From an uncultured Prevotellaceae bacterium (GTDB taxonomy: Bacteria > Bacteroidota > Bacteroidia > Bacteroidales > Bacteroidaceae): a DNA stretch of 64,000 nucleotides. A program made the translations under genes and the position numbers. The stretch covers positions 571-64,570 of the forward strand of contig CADCCB010000023.1 in NCBI GenBank assembly GCA_902799905.1, given 5' to 3'. Shown piece after piece: positions 35,932 through 44,208 of the stretch (position 1 is its first letter; each line of letters begins with the position of its first letter). The notes under the pieces are model-generated. The model did no database searches, was not told the origin of the DNA, and worked only from the letters and a program-made list of their open reading frames with translations.

Positions 35932-37758
35932 ATGAACAGACTATTATCATTGAGAATCGCCGCAGTGCTACTCCTACTGTTGATGGGAGCCGCCAGTACT
36001 ATGGCGCAGCCGCGTCAGAAGTTTTCTGTGTCCAGTTTCGGCCTCGACCAGTTTGACCTGACAGCCAAGAACGAGGCTTATAAAAAGGTGGATGGCAACG
36101 GGTCATTGTATGCCATCATCAAGGTGACATCGACCAATCCTGATGATGACCTGAAGGCCTACAACTTCAACTTCGGCAACATGAACAGTTTGGTGGAGCA
36201 GCACGACGGTGAATTGTGGGTGTATGTTCAGCGCAACGCGAAGATGGTGACCATCAGCCGCCAGGGCTACACGACAATCAACAAGTATGACCTGCAGACC
36301 ACTATTGAGGAAGGGCGCACCTACACCATGCAACTTTCCTCGCAGGGAAAGGTGGTCAAGATGCAGATGGTGTTGTTCAATGTGAAGCCAGCCGACAGCA
36401 AGGCTATGATAACCATCAAGGGCTCGGCAACAGGTGATGCCGAAACTCCACTTGGCATCACCGACAGCGAAGGCTTACTGGCCAAAGGACTGAATCAAGA
36501 CACCTATACTTATAAGGTGCTGGCCGAGGGCTATCATCCTTCGGAAGGCAGATTTACGCTAAACGACCAGAATCAGCGTCACGAGGAAACAATCACGTTA
36601 CGCCCCATGTACTCGGTCATAACGCTAAATGTTACATCTGATGCCGATATCTATGTCAATGGTGAGCAGAAAGGCCGTCGCACATGGAAGGGCAAACTGA
36701 ATGCCGGAACCTATCAGGTGGAGTGCCGTCAGGCAAATCATCGTCCATCAGTGCAGAGCATCACTGTAGAGGAGGGGACGCCCCAGACGTTTAGCCTTAC
36801 GGCTCCCACCCCCATCACTGGTTCTCTCTCTGTTCTCTCGCAGCCATTGAATGCCACCATATATGTTGACGGAAAGGAGCAGGGAGTTTCCCCCATCATT
36901 CTCAACGACTTGTTGATTGGTGAGCATTCCATATCATTGAAGAAGGCAGGCTATAATGACTTGACTCAGACGGTAACTGTGAAGGAGAACGAGACGACGG
37001 AAGTGAACCTGACACTGAATAACATCCCAGTCGTAATGGACGAGAAGACTTTTACTGTAAAAGGTCACGGCAAGACAGTGACGTTTAAGATGAAGTTGGT
37101 GAAGGCCGGTACCTTTCAGATGGGTTCAACGACAGGTTATGATAATGAAAAGCCTGTTCATTCCGTGACGTTAACGAAAGACTACTATATGGGTGAGACA
37201 GAAGTGACCCAGGCCCTGTGGTATGCCGTGATGGGGCAGTCGCCGACATCAGACGGTAGTAAGTGGGAATCAAAATTTGGCAAGGGCGACAACTATCCCG
37301 CCTATAATATCAGTTACGAGGACAGCAAACAGTTCCTGACGAAGTTGAACCAGATGACTGGCCAGACATTCCGCTTCCCCACCGAGGCAGAGTGGGAGTT
37401 CGCGGCCAAGGGGGGCACAAAGTCGAAAGGCTATATGTATGCAGGCAGTAACACTATAGATGATGTGGCGTGGTATGAAAAAAATAGCGGGGACAAGACG
37501 CATGTAGTGGCAGGAAAGAACGCCAACGAACTGGGACTGTATGACATGAGTGGCAATGTCTGGGAGTGGTGCTATGACTGGTATGGCAGTTATTCGTCAT
37601 CTGCTCAGACAAATCCCACTGGTGCTGTCAGTAGCTCCCGCCGGGTTGATCGTGGCGGTAGTTGGCGCGGCTACGCGACGTTCTGTCGCGCCGCCTTTCG
37701 CTACTCCGACGGGCCGTCAATTCACGGCAGCACCCTGGGCCTCCGTCTTGCCCTGTAG
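35932..37758 (+). CDS. PEGA/FGE-domain surface protein D with a DGR-like variable end
   Basis: 608 residues. Signal peptide nearly identical to B (MNRLLSLRIAAVLLLLLMGA). The first 140 residues match the paralogues closely, 150-340 have drifted (LNATIYVDGKEQGVSP in the PEGA domain), then FGE (about 373-608) is again close to B and to C domain 1. Variable end WRGYATFCRAAFRYSDG to LGLRLAL. Intact FGE fold motifs, one Cys at the active-site pair. Monocistronic behind its own ECF-type promoter. Likely exported ligand-binding protein. Confidence 0.88.
   Translation: MNRLLSLRIAAVLLLLLMGAASTMAQPRQKFSVSSFGLDQFDLTAKNEAYKKVDGNGSLYAIIKVTSTNPDDDLKAYNFNFGNMNSLVEQHDGELWVYVQRNAKMVTISRQGYTTINKYDLQTTIEEGRTYTMQLSSQGKVVKMQMVLFNVKPADSKAMITIKGSATGDAETPLGITDSEGLLAKGLNQDTYTYKVLAEGYHPSEGRFTLNDQNQRHEETITLRPMYSVITLNVTSDADIYVNGEQKGRRTWKGKLNAGTYQVECRQANHRPSVQSITVEEGTPQTFSLTAPTPITGSLSVLSQPLNATIYVDGKEQGVSPIILNDLLIGEHSISLKKAGYNDLTQTVTVKENETTEVNLTLNNIPVVMDEKTFTVKGHGKTVTFKMKLVKAGTFQMGSTTGYDNEKPVHSVTLTKDYYMGETEVTQALWYAVMGQSPTSDGSKWESKFGKGDNYPAYNISYEDSKQFLTKLNQMTGQTFRFPTEAEWEFAAKGGTKSKGYMYAGSNTIDDVAWYEKNSGDKTHVVAGKNANELGLYDMSGNVWEWCYDWYGSYSSSAQTNPTGAVSSSRRVDRGGSWRGYATFCRAAFRYSDGPSIHGSTLGLRLAL
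37636..37758 (+). other. DGR-like variable region, protein D
   Basis: GAT, CGC GGC TAC, TTC, GCC, TTT, TAC TCC GAC, ATT, GGC AGC ACC at the positions that vary in the other copies; CGTGGCGGTAGTTGG and GGCCTCCGTCTTGCC flanks kept. Confidence 0.7.
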
Positions 37759-37785
37759 TCATTCAAAAAAAGAGTATAATAATCA

Positions 37786-37814
37786 GGGTTACTTCCAGCC
37801 TCTTTCTGCTTTAA
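37786..37814 (+). promoter_or_regulatory. Candidate ECF-sigma promoter, copy 6
   Basis: GGGTTACTT at 37786-37794, 13 nt, GCTTTAA at 37808-37814; start codon only 15 nt on. Confidence 0.8.
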
Positions 37815-37829
37815 AAACAAAAATATCCT

Positions 37830-38675
37830 ATGAAGATGATGAAGAAGGAACTGTTAATACTACTTTTGGTAGGCTTCGCCTTGGGTGCTGAAGCCGTGAC
37901 CCACCGTGCTTTGGTGTTCGGACTTGGTAAGCAGGCTGACACATCGTGGGGGAAGATTCATGGCGACAACGATGTGTACTATGTGGTGCAGATGTTGCAG
38001 CAGACGGGCTATACCGACATCGTGACGCTGAAGAACGAACAAGCCACCAAGCAGGCGATGGTGAATGCCTTTGTGAGTCTGGCCAACAGATGCCACAGGG
38101 GCGACAAGGTGTATATCCACTACTCCGGTCACGGACAGTTGATGACGGATCTGGACGGCGATGAGGCTTTGAAATGGAGCAGCAGACACTCACAGTGGGA
38201 CGAGGCTTGGATTCCCTACGATGCCTATATGGTCTATGGCCCCAACGACCACGGCGAGAAGCATCTGTGCGATGATGAAGTGGCCGCATTCCTGCAAACC
38301 ATACGCCAGAAGATAGGCCGAAAGGGTGAACTGGTTGTGGTAGTTGATGCCTGTCACAGTGGTGATGCCACCTGTGGGCCGGACGATGAATGTGTGAGGG
38401 GGGTGGACATCAGGTTCAGCATACCCAAGCGCATCAATGAGGATATGCCGCAACTGACAGCGGAGGAATGGCGTACCGTCAGTGCCTGCAAACCATACCA
38501 GTTGTGTACGGAAATGAAAGACCTGCAGGTGGGCAAATTGACCTATGCCCTCTATAAAATGGGCATGAAGGTGCTGAAACAGGACAACGAGCAACTGGAA
38601 CAGACACTGAACACCTTTATGGAACAACATCGTGGGAAAGTCAGACAAACACCCATGGTGAGCGGCAGCAAATAA
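37830..38675 (+). CDS. Secreted caspase-like (peptidase C14) protein
   Basis: 281 residues, signal peptide (to GAEAVTH). A compact C14 domain: ALVFGLGKQ at the first strand, catalytic His in YIHYSGHGQ (about residue 100) and catalytic Cys in VVDACHSGD (about 174), then Cys-rich TCGPDDEC. No extra domains, unlike the caspase at 25.6 kb. Probably periplasmic. Lies directly upstream of the sigma gene but each has its own ECF-type promoter. It could process a regulator such as the anti-sigma-like protein, though nothing in the sequence proves that. Confidence 0.9.
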   Translation: MKMMKKELLILLLVGFALGAEAVTHRALVFGLGKQADTSWGKIHGDNDVYYVVQMLQQTGYTDIVTLKNEQATKQAMVNAFVSLANRCHRGDKVYIHYSGHGQLMTDLDGDEALKWSSRHSQWDEAWIPYDAYMVYGPNDHGEKHLCDDEVAAFLQTIRQKIGRKGELVVVVDACHSGDATCGPDDECVRGVDIRFSIPKRINEDMPQLTAEEWRTVSACKPYQLCTEMKDLQVGKLTYALYKMGMKVLKQDNEQLEQTLNTFMEQHRGKVRQTPMVSGSK

Positions 38676-38687
38676 TGAGGAAACGAA

Positions 38688-38716
38688 GGGTTACTTCTTT
38701 ACATATTTACCTTTAA
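38688..38716 (+). promoter_or_regulatory. Candidate ECF-sigma promoter, copy 7 (autoregulation of the sigma gene)
   Basis: GGGTTACTT at 38688-38696, 13 nt, CCTTTAA at 38710-38716; start codon of the sigma gene 18 nt on. Confidence 0.78.
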
Positions 38717-38734
38717 CTACCAGAACGAGCGATA

Positions 38735-39400
38735 ATGATCAAGGAGTTGTTCACAAGAAAGCCGCAGGGCTACAATGATGTGGAAGTGGTTCTCAGGCTG
38801 CAAGCCAGGGATCGAAAAGCAGAAGAGTGGTTCTATAAGACGGCAAAACGCTATTTCGACGAGCATTTCAACGAGGTGTTCTTTGACAAGGACAAGAAGC
38901 AGGAGATTTTCCAGTCGGCCTTCCTGAAACTGTGGATGGAGATTGATAATAAAAGAATCCACATAGAGGATGAGAAAGTGTGCCGACAGCAGCAAAACGG
39001 AGAGGTGAAGCCGATGACATGCAGTCTGACCACCTTTCTGATGGCCTTTGCCAGGACAGAATTCCGCGAACTGGTGCGTAGCACCAAAGAAGACTACTAC
39101 GGCGAACTGTTTGAAGACAGCAGCAGGGCTGACGAGGTGGTGACCACGTTCGATAAGGCCGAGGATGCAGAAGAGCAGAAAAACCGTATCGTGGATGAAT
39201 GTATCAGCGAACTGTCGCCCCGTTGCGCGGAGATACTCACCTTATTCTATTATAAGGGGATGAGCCTCGACCAGATCATGGAACAGCGGGCGGAGAAGAA
39301 CACCAGTAAGAATGGTCTGAAAACAGCGAAGAACAAATGTATGAACACACTAAGAGATCGTATCACTGTTCAGTTCAAGATGTTTAACTTAACAGCGTAA
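38735..39400 (+). CDS. ECF-type RNA polymerase sigma factor
   Basis: 221 residues. Region 2 (about 25-120) includes EIFQSAFLKLWMEI and a region-2-like FLMAFARTEFRELVR helix; region 4 (about 155-210) is a helix-turn-helix, LSPRCAEILTLFYYKGMSLD then a basic recognition helix (KNGLKTAKNKCMNTLRDR). No region 1 or 3, as in group 4 (ECF) sigma factors. It would direct polymerase to the GGGTTACTT-N13-GCTTTAA promoters, one of which precedes it. The next gene, 6 nt downstream, codes for a membrane protein that may restrain it. Confidence 0.9.
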   Translation: MIKELFTRKPQGYNDVEVVLRLQARDRKAEEWFYKTAKRYFDEHFNEVFFDKDKKQEIFQSAFLKLWMEIDNKRIHIEDEKVCRQQQNGEVKPMTCSLTTFLMAFARTEFRELVRSTKEDYYGELFEDSSRADEVVTTFDKAEDAEEQKNRIVDECISELSPRCAEILTLFYYKGMSLDQIMEQRAEKNTSKNGLKTAKNKCMNTLRDRITVQFKMFNLTA

Positions 39401-39406
39401 AATGGT

Positions 39407-39997
39407 ATGAGTGAAGAGGTTTATGTCAAGCAGGAAGCAGATGAGTTGACAAATAGGATTGCCGACCGTCTGGGTGAGCGCCAGCAGAAGTTGGAGCGGA
39501 TGGCAGAGTGGGAGCACACATCGCACAAGTCAAAGATGCTTCCCATCTATTGGATAGGTGCGGCAGCAGCCTGTGTGGCGGTGCTATTGCTGATGATGCC
39601 GTTTTGGAAGACTACAAACGCCTGGGATGATCTGGGACTAGACGTGCCGTCAATGACAGAATACAGGGCCGCTATACCTGAGATATCATCCATCATGCAG
39701 ATGATAGACGACAAGGACTATAGTTCTGCCTTGGAAAAGACACGACAGGCATTGGAACGTTCCGACTGGATGGTAGAGGCTACAGAAGAACTGGTAGCAG
39801 GCTGGGATGATGAGGAGATGATCTACGAACTGGAGCAGGAGGTGGTCAAGAACAGCGAGATACGCTGGACCTACATCTACTTGCTTGTGAAGACTGGCAA
39901 GAAGAGAGAGGCCAAAAAGCAACTGAAGCGTTATATCAAGAGCGACCCATACTGCGAACATCTTGAGGAAGCCCAGACATTGCTCAATTCTCTATGA
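39407..39997 (+). CDS. Single-TM protein paired with the sigma factor, probable anti-sigma or regulator
   Basis: 196 residues. A cytosolic charged N-terminus (about 1-48), one membrane helix (WIGAAAACVAVLLLMMPF, about 52-69), and a periplasmic helical region with a TPR-like repeat (DYSSALEKTRQALERSDW; KREAKKQLKRYIKSDP). The order sigma gene then single-TM protein is that of ECF sigma/anti-sigma pairs. There is no zinc-binding HxxxCxxC anti-sigma motif, so the N-terminus would be of another type. Function inferred from position and topology. Confidence 0.7.
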   Translation: MSEEVYVKQEADELTNRIADRLGERQQKLERMAEWEHTSHKSKMLPIYWIGAAAACVAVLLLMMPFWKTTNAWDDLGLDVPSMTEYRAAIPEISSIMQMIDDKDYSSALEKTRQALERSDWMVEATEELVAGWDDEEMIYELEQEVVKNSEIRWTYIYLLVKTGKKREAKKQLKRYIKSDPYCEHLEEAQTLLNSL

Positions 39998-40027
39998 TGG
40001 AAAATTTTCAGAAAAAATGAAAATGAT

Positions 40028-40056
40028 GGGTTACCTTTCCAGAACTCTTGCTTTAA
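40028..40056 (+). promoter_or_regulatory. Candidate ECF-sigma promoter, copy 8
   Basis: GGGTTACCT at 40028-40036, 13 nt, GCTTTAA at 40050-40056; start codon 41 nt on. Confidence 0.78.
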
Positions 40057-40097
40057 TAGGCAAATAAACAAACAACAATATTATTAACTTTTAAAAC

Positions 40098-40790
40098 ATG
40101 ACGATTATGAAAAAGATGATTTCACTGTTAGTAGTAGCCTTGATGGCAACCACAACATTTGCACAGAGTGCAGCAGAACTGGCCAGACAGCAGAAGGAAT
40201 TGAACGAGATTAACATGAAGATGCTGAATGCCAAACCGACCAAGGATGCCAAGAAGCAGGCCAAGGAACTGAAGAAAGAGGGTTGGCAGGTTCCTGCTGG
40301 AGAGGCTACCATTGAGAAGCAGATCACACAGAGTCAGTTGTACGGCGCAGAACTGATGGCTGACGAGAATGGCGCCCCCACTAAGCGCTTCATCCTGCAG
40401 ACAGGCCAGACCACATCAGGTACCTACAACGCCGGTGTTGCAGCAGCCCGGACGGCAGCACAGACAGAACTGGCCGCTTTGTTGAAGACGGAGATTGTGG
40501 CTGCCATCCAGCAGAAACTGGACAATGCACAGGGATCTACCATTACGGCAACAACCGTGGACAAGTTCAATGAGAGAGCCCGTGCCATTGTCGATGAGTC
40601 ACTGACCAACTCTATCCGTGTGCTGACCATCTACCGCCGCCTGCCAAACAACAACTTTGAGGTTCAGGTCCGTCTGGCTTTCGACAAGAAGGAACTGACA
40701 GCCCGAATGAAGAGGAACTTGCAGAAGGAACTGGAGAGTGAGGGCGACGCACTGAATCCCGTCATAGATGAAGTGTTCAGCAATAAATAA
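40098..40790 (+). CDS. Secreted helical protein of unknown function
   Basis: 230 residues, signal peptide ending TTFAQS (ATG 40107, MKKMISLL, is an equally good start). Mature part opens with a charged coiled-coil (LARQQKELNEINMKML), then an Ala/Thr-rich region (AGVAAARTAAQTELAALLKT) that recalls the LPP20-like helix of other regulon members, and ends in a helical tail (ARMKRNLQKELESEGD). No catalytic motif. 9 nt before the transglutaminase-like gene, same ECF-type promoter. Probably periplasmic. Confidence 0.72.
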   Translation: MTIMKKMISLLVVALMATTTFAQSAAELARQQKELNEINMKMLNAKPTKDAKKQAKELKKEGWQVPAGEATIEKQITQSQLYGAELMADENGAPTKRFILQTGQTTSGTYNAGVAAARTAAQTELAALLKTEIVAAIQQKLDNAQGSTITATTVDKFNERARAIVDESLTNSIRVLTIYRRLPNNNFEVQVRLAFDKKELTARMKRNLQKELESEGDALNPVIDEVFSNK

Positions 40791-40799
40791 TTAGTCATT

Positions 40800-42275
40800 A
40801 TGAGATGCTACATCACATTATTGGGCATGGTTCTATGCATGGCACAGGGCCATGCCCAAAATCTTGACAAGAAACAGGCGCACTCGTCGCTCGATGAGTT
40901 TAGAAAGGCTGTTCGTCAGGATTTTGAGGATTTCCGCCAGCAGTGCATGGCAGAATATATTGAATTTGTGAAGAATCCCTGGAAGGCTTTTGAGGAGACA
41001 AAACCAGTGCCAGTGCCCAAGGAGGAACCCGTACCGCCTGTTGTCATGCCAAAGGAGGATCAAGATAAGCCTATTGAGGATAAGCCTGTCATCATTGAGG
41101 AGGTCATCAATCCTGTTCCTGTGGAACCTCGTCCGCAGCCAGTCCAACCCATAGAGGAGGTGCCAGTGGTAGAAGAGAAGACCGTCGATTTTACATTCTT
41201 TGGTACACCGGCAAAAGTCAGGTTCGATGTGGCGCACAAGGTGATGCTTGATGGCATCAGTGAAGCAGATATTGCCAATAGTCTGAATCGCATTGACGCT
41301 AAGGATTATGATAACATGATTCTAGACTGTCTGGCACTGAGGAAGACGTTGAACCTGAGCGATTGGGGCTATCTGCAGATGCTGAAGGCGCTGACAGACC
41401 ACGTATGTGGAAAGGGCAGTAATGAGAGTGCCTTGATGCTGGCTTATCTCTATATGCAGTCTGGCTATAAGATGCGTCTAGCCGTTGACGGAAATAAACT
41501 GTATATGCTCTATGCCAGTAAACATCAGATATTCAACCAGCCATCGTATGGTGTCAAAGGTGATGTGTTCTATGGCGTCGAGGAACTGCCGTCAAGACTA
41601 TGTATTTGCGAAGCCGCCTTTCCCAACGAGAAGGATATGTCGCTCCTGATTAACGGTGGTCAGCGATTTGCTGAGAATATGTCACCCTCAAGGACAATTG
41701 CTTCGCAGCGGTTCACAGACTTCAAGATAAGTGTGTCTGTCAATAAGAATCTGATAGACTTCTATAATACCTATCCAACCTCGATGATAGGTGACAACTT
41801 CATGACCCGCTGGAGTATGTATGCCAATACGCCTCTCGATAAAATGGTGGTGAACCAGATATACCCTACGTTCGTAAAAGCAGTGAAGGGACTGTCGCAA
41901 CTGGAGGCTGCGAACCGGCTGCTGAACTTGATTCAGACAGGACTGGAATACGAATATGACAATAAGGTATGGGGACGTGACAGGGCATTCTTTGCCGAAG
42001 AGTCTCTCAGTTATCCCTACTGCGATTGTGAGGACAGGGCTATTCTCTATACCCGCATCGTACGTGACATCCTGGGTCTTGACTGTATCCTCATCTATTA
42101 TCCTGGACATCTGGCTGCTGCCGTTGCTTTCACCGAGGAGGTAAATGGTGACTATATCATGTTGGACAATAAGAAGTTCGTCGTGACGGATCCTACTTAT
42201 ATCGGTGCACCAGTAGGGGCCACGATGCCTGAAATGGACAACAAGACAGCCAAGGTGATTGTGTTGAAAAAGTAA
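40800..42275 (+). CDS. Secreted transglutaminase-like protein
   Basis: 491 residues, signal peptide to QGHAQ. A Pro/Glu/Val-rich linker (about 65-125: PVPVPKEEPVPPVV) would span the periplasm or cell wall. The C-terminal half carries a transglutaminase-like triad: Cys in YPYCDCEDRA (about 407-409), His in YYPGHLAAAV (about 436) and Asp in VVTDPTY (about 463). Family members are cysteine proteases or cross-linking enzymes. Last gene of the regulon; followed by a strong terminator. Confidence 0.85.
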   Translation: MRCYITLLGMVLCMAQGHAQNLDKKQAHSSLDEFRKAVRQDFEDFRQQCMAEYIEFVKNPWKAFEETKPVPVPKEEPVPPVVMPKEDQDKPIEDKPVIIEEVINPVPVEPRPQPVQPIEEVPVVEEKTVDFTFFGTPAKVRFDVAHKVMLDGISEADIANSLNRIDAKDYDNMILDCLALRKTLNLSDWGYLQMLKALTDHVCGKGSNESALMLAYLYMQSGYKMRLAVDGNKLYMLYASKHQIFNQPSYGVKGDVFYGVEELPSRLCICEAAFPNEKDMSLLINGGQRFAENMSPSRTIASQRFTDFKISVSVNKNLIDFYNTYPTSMIGDNFMTRWSMYANTPLDKMVVNQIYPTFVKAVKGLSQLEAANRLLNLIQTGLEYEYDNKVWGRDRAFFAEESLSYPYCDCEDRAILYTRIVRDILGLDCILIYYPGHLAAAVAFTEEVNGDYIMLDNKKFVVTDPTYIGAPVGATMPEMDNKTAKVIVLKK

Positions 42276-42289
42276 TTTTACTTCCAAAT

Positions 42290-42330
42290 AGACACATTGT
42301 AGCAACTCGCAATTACTACAATGTGTCTTG
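42290..42330 (+). terminator. Intrinsic terminator at the end of the ECF regulon block
   Basis: AGACACATTGTAG (42290-42302) and CTACAATGTGTCT (42316-42328) pair perfectly over 13 bp, then TGTGTGTATTT. Confidence 0.75.
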
Positions 42331-42351
42331 TGTGTATTTAGTATTTCTGTT

Positions 42352-42619
42352 GCGAAGGTCTTAAGTGAGTCCTGTATAAATCCTTATTCAATCGTGATCA
42401 ATAGCGACTCATTGCGGTTCAAGGATAATGAGGACTGTCAGCGTCTCGCTATTGATGAGATGGGAAACCTCGTATCTGAATTAGGTGTCAGGTTACAACG
42501 ACTGGGGCACCGTCACGATTCGTGACAGTGGTTCCAAAGACAAAACCACTACCCTGATTCAGAGGACTGATTGCGTGATGTCGCTCCGACTGACTGCTTT
42601 TGTAAAATATCTTCCATAA
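42352..42619 (+). pseudogene. Unrecognised decayed reading frame with one frameshift
   Basis: A protein-like frame reads CINPYSIVINSDSLRFKDNE, AIDEMGNLVSELG and then, after a 1-nt shift near 42490, GYNDWGTVTIRDSGSKDK and ends CVMSLRLTAFVKYLP before TAA at 42617-42619. Neither half has a convincing start. I do not recognise the family. The rest of the interval up to 42930 shows no gene. Confidence 0.3.
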
Positions 42620-43013
42620 GAACTTCTGCTCTTGATGTTGTTCTTAACAAGTCTAATGTGTACTACCATAATTTTATTGCTTCTTTTTAATTTGACTTCA
42701 TTATTATCTACAATTGCTTCATAGCCAGTTAGTTGTGTACTATGATGACATCATATTGACATCATAATGACTTCATTCATAGTAAAACAACTTGTTTTAC
42801 CTTTGAAACAGGCATACTTTACTGTGTTAGAAGGCATCTTAACGAAGGTCCATAGAAAGTAGCCTCTTTTCGATTTCTCTGTCAGTATATTTCCCAATTG
42901 AGAAGGTAGGAGACAGTTGAGTTTCCTTTTGCATTTTGCTCGCTTATTCGTACCCTTGACCTGTCGGTCGAAGGTACTTTCTAAGGTACTCACGCTCGAA
43001 AAAGCAAAAATTT
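42620..43013. other. Intergenic region before the GT4 gene
   Basis: AT-rich, no coding frame of note. TGATGACATCATATTGACATCATAATGACTTCATTCAT-type direct repeats of GACATCAT lie near 42741-42775. A 20-nt string ending TTATTCGTACC occurs at 42935-42954 and again in the GT4 promoter at 43022-43041. Confidence 0.5.
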
Positions 43014-43045
43014 TTTGGCTTTTTGCTTGCTTATTCGTACCTTTG
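43014..43045 (+). promoter_or_regulatory. Primary-sigma promoter of the GT4 gene
   Basis: TTTG at 43014-43017, 20 nt, TACCTTTG at 43038-43045, then CGTGCG. Confidence 0.75.
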
Positions 43046-43065
43046 CGTGCGAAATGGAAGAACGT

Positions 43066-44208
43066 ATGATTATTGGGCTGGATGCCAAGCGCATCGTGCG
43101 TAACGGCACAGGACTGGGTAGTTTCGGAAGAACACTGGCCAATGACCTGGCAAGAATCGAGGGTCTCGACCTGCGACTCTATGCCGTGGACAAGGGGCGC
43201 GACGAACTGCGACTGCAAGTGGCGGAGAACGACTATCTGCATTTCTGTTATCCGCGTGGTGTCTACAAGTCGCCTTTCGGCAAGTCGCTGTGGCGCAGCA
43301 AGGGCATCGTAGGTCAACTGACCAATGACGGCGTACAGGTGTATCATGGGCTGTCGGGAGAGTTGCCTTCTGGTCTGGGCAAGGCTGGCATCAAGAGTGT
43401 GGTAACTATCCACGACCTGATCTTCATGCGCCACCCGGAATACTACAACAGCATCGACGTAAAGATATACGTGCGCAAGTTCCACCAGGCCCTGAGCGAA
43501 GCCGACCGCATCGTGGCCATCAGCGAGTGTACGAAGCGTGACATCTGCGAACTGGGCGGCATCAGCGAAGATCGTGTCGACGTGATTTATCAGAGTTGTG
43601 CCCCACGGTTTGTGACAGAGCCTCTGCCACAGAAGATGTGGCAGGTGCGAAACGGCTATGAACTGCCCGACCGCTACGTGCTCAACGTAGGGTCGATAGA
43701 GGAACGGAAGAACGTGCTGCTGGCAGTGAAGGCCCTCCAGCGCCTGCCAGAGGATGTGGCAATGGTCATCGTGGGACGACAGACACCCTATGCCGATGAG
43801 GTCAGGCGGTACGTCAGCGAGAACATGCTGCAGGAGCGGGTGCTCATGCTGCACGGGGTGCCTGACGACGACCTGCCTGCACTCTACCGCATGGCCGATG
43901 CCTTCGTCTACCCCTCGCGCTACGAGGGATTCGGCATACCCATCATAGAAGCCATACGCATGGGACTGCCCGTGGTGGCCTGCACAGGGTCGTGCCTGGA
44001 GGAAGCGGGCGGTCCGGACAGCCTTTACGTAGATCCTGACGACGACGAGGCGATGGCCCATGCCCTGATGCAGGTGCTCTATGGTGCACCAGAGCGTGAG
44101 CGCAGGATTGAACTGAGCCAGGCCTATGTGGAGCGGTTTGGCAACACGGGGGCTGCACAGAAATATGCTGAGGTGTATAGAGATTTGAGATTAGAAAATG
44201 GAGCATAA
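43066..44208 (+). CDS. GT4-family glycosyltransferase
   Basis: 380 residues from ATG 43066, preceded by GGAAGAA at a good distance; ATG 43054 would leave almost no leader. GT-B fold: MIIGLDAKRIVRNGTGLGSF start, then VLNVGSIEERKNVLLAVKAL near 212 and the nucleotide-sugar site YPSRYEGFGIPIIEAIRMG near 290 (EGFGIPIIE type), followed by CLEEAGG. Transfers a sugar from an NDP-sugar to an envelope glycan, cytosolic. Overlaps the next small gene by 11 nt. Confidence 0.9.
   Translation: MIIGLDAKRIVRNGTGLGSFGRTLANDLARIEGLDLRLYAVDKGRDELRLQVAENDYLHFCYPRGVYKSPFGKSLWRSKGIVGQLTNDGVQVYHGLSGELPSGLGKAGIKSVVTIHDLIFMRHPEYYNSIDVKIYVRKFHQALSEADRIVAISECTKRDICELGGISEDRVDVIYQSCAPRFVTEPLPQKMWQVRNGYELPDRYVLNVGSIEERKNVLLAVKALQRLPEDVAMVIVGRQTPYADEVRRYVSENMLQERVLMLHGVPDDDLPALYRMADAFVYPSRYEGFGIPIIEAIRMGLPVVACTGSCLEEAGGPDSLYVDPDDDEAMAHALMQVLYGAPERERRIELSQAYVERFGNTGAAQKYAEVYRDLRLENGA

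Noticed and set aside
27375-37758. True formylglycine-generating activity of the FGE domains
   Set aside because: Only one of the two active-site cysteines appears to be present and no sulfatase gene is nearby, so I describe them as binding domains.
23987-42275. A reverse transcriptase or template repeat inside the cluster
   Set aside because: No frame with reverse-transcriptase motifs and no AAC-rich copy of the variable region is visible on either strand.
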